Shown here one piece after another: positions 60,311 through 64,000 of a DNA stretch of 64,000 nt. Made by a program: the position numbers and the translations under genes. The stretch comes from Pseudoflavonifractor sp. 524-17. GTDB lineage: Bacteria > Bacillota > Clostridia > Oscillospirales > Oscillospiraceae. Under the pieces are notes generated by a model, which saw only the letters and a program-made list of their open reading frames with translations, was not told the DNA's origin and searched no databases. Each line of letters starts with the position of its first letter. Positions within the stretch are counted from its first letter, which is position 1. The DNA lies in contig NZ_QWEK01000028.1 in the NCBI RefSeq assembly GCF_009935845.1, forward strand, positions 1 through 64,000, in the 5' to 3' direction.

Positions 60311-62830
60311 TCAAGGCACGGGCGGGGTCTCTTTACTGAAAACCGCTTTGAGGGCGTCCATCAGCTTTTCAATCTCAATAGGTTTGCCCTGATAGCCGTT
60401 CATTCCCACCTCCATTCCCCGCTGTCTGTCCTCCTCGAAGGCGTTAGCGCTCATGGCAATAATGGGCACCCGGGCCAGCAGCGGGTCGTCCAAGCGCCGG
60501 ATCTCCTGGGTGGCCCCATAGCCGTCCAGCACCGGCATCTGGATGTCCATCAGGACCAGATCGAAGGGGGCGCCGGCGGAGTTTTTTACCTGCTCCACCG
60601 CTTGGGCTCCGTCTGAGGCCATTGCCACCGTCAGCCCCGCCTCCTCCAGAATGGTGGCGGCGATCTCCTGGTTGAGCTCGTTGTCCTCCACCAGCAGCAC
60701 CCGCCGGCCGGCGAAGCTGTCCTCCATGCCGCTCCAGGCTGGGCCCTCCTGGATGATGTCATGGCCGGACTGAAGCAGGGCGGCGCGCAGCTCGGACAAA
60801 AACAGGGGCTTGGAGCAGAAGGCGGTCACACCCGCCTCCCGCGCCTCTGTCTCAATATCCGCCCAGTCGTAGGCGGTGAGAATGATAATGGGCTTGCCGC
60901 CGCCGATCAGTCTGCGGATGCGGCGCACCACCTCAATGCCGTTCATGTCGGGCATGAGCCAGTCGATGAGATAGGCGTCGAATTCGTCCTCCTGCTCCAG
61001 GGCCAGCTTGGCCCGGAGGACGGCCTCCCGGCCGGAGGTGGTCCACTCCGGCCGCATCCCGATGCTGGAGAGCATCTTGGTCACACTGACACAGGTATTG
61101 AAATCGTCATCCGCCACCAGGGCCCGCAGGCCCTTCAGTTCCGGCACCGTCTCTACCCGGCAGGGCTCACTGGACAAGCGGAATTGGAAAGAGATCGTGA
61201 ATGCGCTGCCCTTGCCCACCTCGCTCTCCACGCAGATGGAGCCGTGCATCATGTCTACGATATTCTTGGTAATGGTCATACCCAATCCCGTACCCTGGAT
61301 ACCGCTGATGGTAGAGGTACGCTCCCGCTCGAAGGGCTCAAAGATATGCTGTAAAAACTCCGGATTCATGCCGATGCCGGTGTCCCGCACAGTGAACTTG
61401 TAGGAGCCCCAGCCTTCCGGGGCATCCCCGGTTTCGGTGATGCGCACACTGATCATTCCCTGAGGCGGGGTAAATTTCAGGGCGTTGCCCACCACATTCA
61501 ACAGCACCTGCTTCAGCCGCAGCCGGTCGCAGATGACATTTTCATTGACCACGTCCATCGTGTCAATAAAAAATTCCAGCCGCTTGGAGCGGATGTCCGC
61601 CTGCACAATGGTCTTCAGGTCGTGCATCACGTCGGTGAGGCTGCACGCCGTCTCCTCAATATGCATCTTGCCGCTCTCAATCCGGCTCATATCCAGTACG
61701 TCGTTGATCAGGGACAAGAGGTGGTTGCTGGACGACATGATTTTATCCAGATAGCCCTTTACCAGTTCCTTGCTTTCAATGTGGTTGGACGCCAGGGCAG
61801 TAAAGCCGATGATCGCGTTCATTGGCGTACGGATATCATGGGACATATTGTTGAGAAAGACCGTTTTCGCCCGGTTGGCCCGCTGAGCCTGTTCCAGCGC
61901 GTCCTCCAGCATTCTGCGCTGGGTCTCCAGCTCCTCGTCCTTCTGCTTTTGCTCTGTGATATCCACGAACATCCCCGCATAGGTAATGGGGGTGCCGTCC
62001 GGCCGGCGGGAGAGCTTCCCCGCCGCCTGGAACCACCGGTACCCGCGGTTTTTGGTAAGCAGCCGGTACTTCACATCGTAGACCCGTTTTCCGGTGTAGT
62101 CGGCAATCGTCCCATAGTAGGCCTTGAGCACCTGTTGCTTATCCTCCGGGTGAATCAGATCCGACCACGCCTCCAGCGTGTTGGGGAAGTCGGCCTCGCT
62201 TTGATAGCCCACCATCGCGCGGAATTCCTCGCTCCACAACACGCTGACCATCTTTCCCTGCTCGTTGAACTCCATGCTCCACATCCCGGAACGGAGAATC
62301 TCATGGACCAGCCGCAGGGCGGTGGTCTCATGCTCCAGCCGGCCCAGCGTCTCCAGCCGCTCCTGAAGCAGCTGGGTCATGCGGGTGTTGCTGAGCTCCT
62401 TCAAATGCCGCTCGGTGGCGTCTTCCACAAATACATAAAATACATCCCCATACCGCTTGGTGTGGACAAAGTGGCCGTAGTCCTGGAGCCAGCGGATGGC
62501 GCCGTCTTTCCGGATGATACGGTATTCCACATAGTCCAGCGCTTCGTCATTGTGGTTGATCTGCAGCTGAATGCTCTCTGAAACCCGCGCCCAATCCTCT
62601 GGGTGAACCATTCCCCGGAACACAAAACCGGTATAGCGCTTGAAATCCGCCAGGTCATCGCAGCCAAATATACGAATCAGGGCGTTGTTGGCGTAGATAA
62701 GCTCCTCTTTTCCCGTGGCATGGTAAATAAAAAAGCCGCCAGGCATCCCAGTGGTGACCTGTTCGATAATCGGAAAGGTCCCTTCGCTCAACACCAGCGG
62801 CTGGGTCTCGTCTTTTTTATGCTGACTCAT
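60311..62830 (-). CDS. hybrid sensor histidine kinase with PAS domains and two receiver domains
   Basis: About 839 residues from ATG 62830. Two PAS/PAC units (about 20-145 and 180-305), coiled coil, HisKA with the phospho-His in NNMSHDIRTPMNAI, HATPase with DTGIGMNPE and GTGLGMTI, then two receivers: a divergent one (DDDFNTC, DWLMPD) and a standard one (EDNELNQEI, MDIQMPVLDGY, K in GKPIE). No membrane spans, so a cytoplasmic sensor. The frame has an ATG at 62884, but that lies in a dispersed repeat without a ribosome site; GTG 62842 behind AGGAAAAG is another candidate. Next to a PilZ gene. Confidence 0.92.
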   Translation of the reverse strand: MSQHKKDETQPLVLSEGTFPIIEQVTTGMPGGFFIYHATGKEELIYANNALIRIFGCDDLADFKRYTGFVFRGMVHPEDWARVSESIQLQINHNDEALDYVEYRIIRKDGAIRWLQDYGHFVHTKRYGDVFYVFVEDATERHLKELSNTRMTQLLQERLETLGRLEHETTALRLVHEILRSGMWSMEFNEQGKMVSVLWSEEFRAMVGYQSEADFPNTLEAWSDLIHPEDKQQVLKAYYGTIADYTGKRVYDVKYRLLTKNRGYRWFQAAGKLSRRPDGTPITYAGMFVDITEQKQKDEELETQRRMLEDALEQAQRANRAKTVFLNNMSHDIRTPMNAIIGFTALASNHIESKELVKGYLDKIMSSSNHLLSLINDVLDMSRIESGKMHIEETACSLTDVMHDLKTIVQADIRSKRLEFFIDTMDVVNENVICDRLRLKQVLLNVVGNALKFTPPQGMISVRITETGDAPEGWGSYKFTVRDTGIGMNPEFLQHIFEPFERERTSTISGIQGTGLGMTITKNIVDMMHGSICVESEVGKGSAFTISFQFRLSSEPCRVETVPELKGLRALVADDDFNTCVSVTKMLSSIGMRPEWTTSGREAVLRAKLALEQEDEFDAYLIDWLMPDMNGIEVVRRIRRLIGGGKPIIILTAYDWADIETEAREAGVTAFCSKPLFLSELRAALLQSGHDIIQEGPAWSGMEDSFAGRRVLLVEDNELNQEIAATILEEAGLTVAMASDGAQAVEQVKNSAGAPFDLVLMDIQMPVLDGYGATQEIRRLDDPLLARVPIIAMSANAFEEDRQRGMEVGMNGYQGKPIEIEKLMDALKAVFSKETPPVP

Positions 62831-62844
62831 AGGCGCGCTCACAT

Positions 62845-62905
62845 CACTTTTCCTAAAATTTCCCGCCGCCGGGCATGTTGACATTTATCAGCCAGACGCT
62901 AAACT
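62845..62905. repeat. dispersed GC-rich repeat, family 2, partial copy C
   Basis: Contains CCCGCCGCCGGGCATGTTG and then CAGCCAGACGCTAAACTG, in line with the right part of copies A and B (CGCCGCCGGGCAT; ACGCCTAAACTG). It lies in the kinase leader. Confidence 0.55.
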
Positions 62906-62916
62906 GTAATGGATAA

Positions 62917-62944
62917 ATTTTACCATCTTAAAGGCTCCTGTCAA
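62917..62944 (-). promoter_or_regulatory. promoter of the hybrid kinase
   Basis: Minus strand: TTGACA (62944-62939), 16-base spacer, TAAAAT (62922-62917). The start near 62910 gives a leader of about 80 bases to ATG 62830. Confidence 0.75.
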
Positions 62945-63044
62945 GTAGGCAATCGCGGAAAGAGGCCGAAAGAGAGAGAAATTCTCTATCTGGAAGGCCA
63001 GATTCCAGGGCCGGCCCTTCCGCCAGATTGCGGTGGAATTTGCC

Positions 63045-63074
63045 TTGACAGGCCGGGCGGGTCTGGCATACAAT
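63045..63074 (+). promoter_or_regulatory. promoter of metN
   Basis: TTGACA (63045-63050), 18-base spacer, TACAAT (63069-63074). No S-box is seen in the 50-base leader, so methionine control is not by riboswitch here. Confidence 0.8.
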
Positions 63075-63123
63075 AATCACCGTACAATCGACGGTTATCC
63101 CGGTGAAAAAGGAGAAATCCACG

Positions 63124-64000
63124 GTGATAGAACTAAAAGACCTGTGTAAAACCTTCCCTACGGAGCAGGGGCCCTTTCTTGCTTTGGACCATGTGAATAT
63201 TACCATCAACGATGGGGATATTTACGGCATCATCGGCATGAGCGGCGCCGGCAAGTCCACCTTGGTCCGGTGCATCAACCTGCTGGAGCGGCCCTCCCAG
63301 GGACAGGTGCTGGCGGATGGCCTGGTGGAATCCGGGCGCGGCGCGCCGGTGGATCTGTGTACGCTCTCCCCCGCCCAGCTGCGCCAGGCCCGCCGGTCCA
63401 TCAGCATGATTTTTCAGCAGTTCAACCTGCTCATGCAGCGCACCTGTCTGAAAAATATCTGCTTCCCCATGGAGATCGCCGGGGTGCCGGCGGCCCAGGC
63501 CAGAAAGCGGGCGCTGGAGCTGCTGGACATCGTGGGCCTGCCGGACAAGGCCGGGGCCTACCCCGCCCAGCTCTCCGGCGGACAGAAGCAGCGCATTGCC
63601 ATTGCCCGGGCGCTGGCCTCCGACCCAAAGGTGCTCTTATGCGATGAGGCCACTTCCGCCCTGGACCCCACCACCACCCGCTCCATCCTGCGGCTGATTC
63701 AGGACATCAACCGCCGCCTGGGCATTACGGTGATTGTCATCACCCACGAGATGGCGGTGGTGGAGGAGATCTGCTCCCACGTGGCCATTCTGGATCACGG
63801 CCGGGTGATGGAGCAGGGCACGGTGGAGGAGGTCTTCTCCAACCCCAAGACAGAGGCGGGGCGGAAGCTGGTCTACCCAGATGGGGTCATCCTGGACCCG
63901 GTGAAGACCAGCCGGGTGGTGCGCATCGCCTTCAACGGCGGCTCCTCCTACGAGCCCCTCATCGCCTCGCTGGCCATTGACTGCGGGGTTAAGGTAAACA
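63124..64000 (+). CDS. metN: methionine ABC transporter ATP-binding protein, incomplete
   Basis: First 292 codons; runs off the window. The start is GTG 63124 behind AAGGAG. Walker A GMSGAGKST (38-46), signature LSGGQKQRIAIARAL, Walker B VLLCDEATSALDP, and the switch His in VITHEM. After about residue 265 a NIL-type domain begins (VRIAFNGGSSYEPLIASLA), the MetN methionine-sensing extension. It energises methionine uptake with MetI and MetQ, which should lie just downstream. Confidence 0.94.
   Translation, partial: MIELKDLCKTFPTEQGPFLALDHVNITINDGDIYGIIGMSGAGKSTLVRCINLLERPSQGQVLADGLVESGRGAPVDLCTLSPAQLRQARRSISMIFQQFNLLMQRTCLKNICFPMEIAGVPAAQARKRALELLDIVGLPDKAGAYPAQLSGGQKQRIAIARALASDPKVLLCDEATSALDPTTTRSILRLIQDINRRLGITVIVITHEMAVVEEICSHVAILDHGRVMEQGTVEEVFSNPKTEAGRKLVYPDGVILDPVKTSRVVRIAFNGGSSYEPLIASLAIDCGVKVN

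Noticed and set aside
62831-62884. Longer N-terminus of the hybrid kinase from ATG 62884
   Set aside because: That ATG lies in a dispersed repeat, about 26 bases into the predicted transcript and with no ribosome site.

Overview
The window is chromosomal DNA from a GC-rich anaerobic Firmicute, most likely a Clostridia / Oscillospiraceae gut butyrate producer of the Flavonifractor-Intestinimonas-Lawsonibacter kind. The evidence is the clostridial type of 4-hydroxybutyryl-CoA dehydratase, the oxygen-sensitive two-subunit L-serine dehydratase, a GlgC/GlgD pair, S-box control of metK, AGGAGG ribosome-binding sites and near-consensus housekeeping promoters. The organism name is inference. Most genes are core metabolism. 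No prophage, IS transposase, CRISPR array or rRNA was seen.

Layout. 1-6.2 kb (+): the end of a 2-oxoacid dehydrogenase E2, a TrzA-type amidohydrolase, a RibD-C-like reductase, the E3 lpdA, an ABM-like small protein and a metallo-beta-lactamase-fold protein. 6.2-12.7 kb (-): membrane-anchored hypothetical, flavodoxin, DUF4397 surface protein, NSS-type Na+ symporter, cutC, pyk. 12.9-16.6 kb (-): a three-gene O-acetylation module (acyltransferase-3, MBOAT, AlgX-like). 16.7-19.5 kb (-): serine dehydratase and a ClC channel. 19.7-21.1 kb (+): a CBS/CorC-HlyC membrane protein. 21.2-24 kb (-): recR, rpe, ilvA. 24.2-28.3 kb (+): xpaC-telA-TPM cluster and a DUF975 membrane protein. 28.4-30.9 kb (-): DUF2752, DUF4234, ilvD, with a divergent FadR-type regulator at 31.1 kb. 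32-34.1 kb: tRNA-Leu, mobA, dacF-type carboxypeptidase. 34.3-43.7 kb (+): a complete glycogen cluster, glgB-C-D-A-P. 43.7-47.3 kb (-): polysaccharide deacetylase, DUF2461, VanW protein. 47.6-50.7 kb: second XpaC-like protein, tRNA-Tyr and tRNA-Thr, a zinc-ribbon / sigma-region-4 pair, a HAD phosphatase. 50.9-58.4 kb: ahcY, a hypothetical, tex, S-box-metK, 4-hydroxybutyryl-CoA dehydratase with a FabZ-like dehydratase. 58.7-64 kb: DUF1275 membrane protein, PilZ protein, hybrid sensor kinase, and the start of metN, which runs off the end.

How the parts fit. Glycogen synthesis and breakdown sit in one co-oriented block. Methyl-group metabolism (metK, ahcY, metN) is spread over the last 14 kb. Serine, threonine and branched-chain amino-acid enzymes (sdaAB/AA, ilvA, ilvD) occur singly, ilvD probably under the adjacent FadR-family repressor. 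Cell-envelope functions are the O-acetylation trio, VanW, deacetylase, DacF and DUF4397 proteins.

The least explained content is intergenic. Three separate families of short palindromic or dispersed repeats lie between the genes: a MITE-like family with terminal inverted repeats (about 60-167 bp), a roughly 100-bp GC-rich family that overlaps gene ends, and a roughly 60-bp stem-loop found just 3' of pyk and of the FadR-type regulator. No complete undescribed system could be demonstrated. The best candidates for something new are these repeats, the insertion of an amidohydrolase and a RibD-like reductase between E2 and E3 of a dehydrogenase complex, and the shared histone-like tails on GlgA and GlgB.
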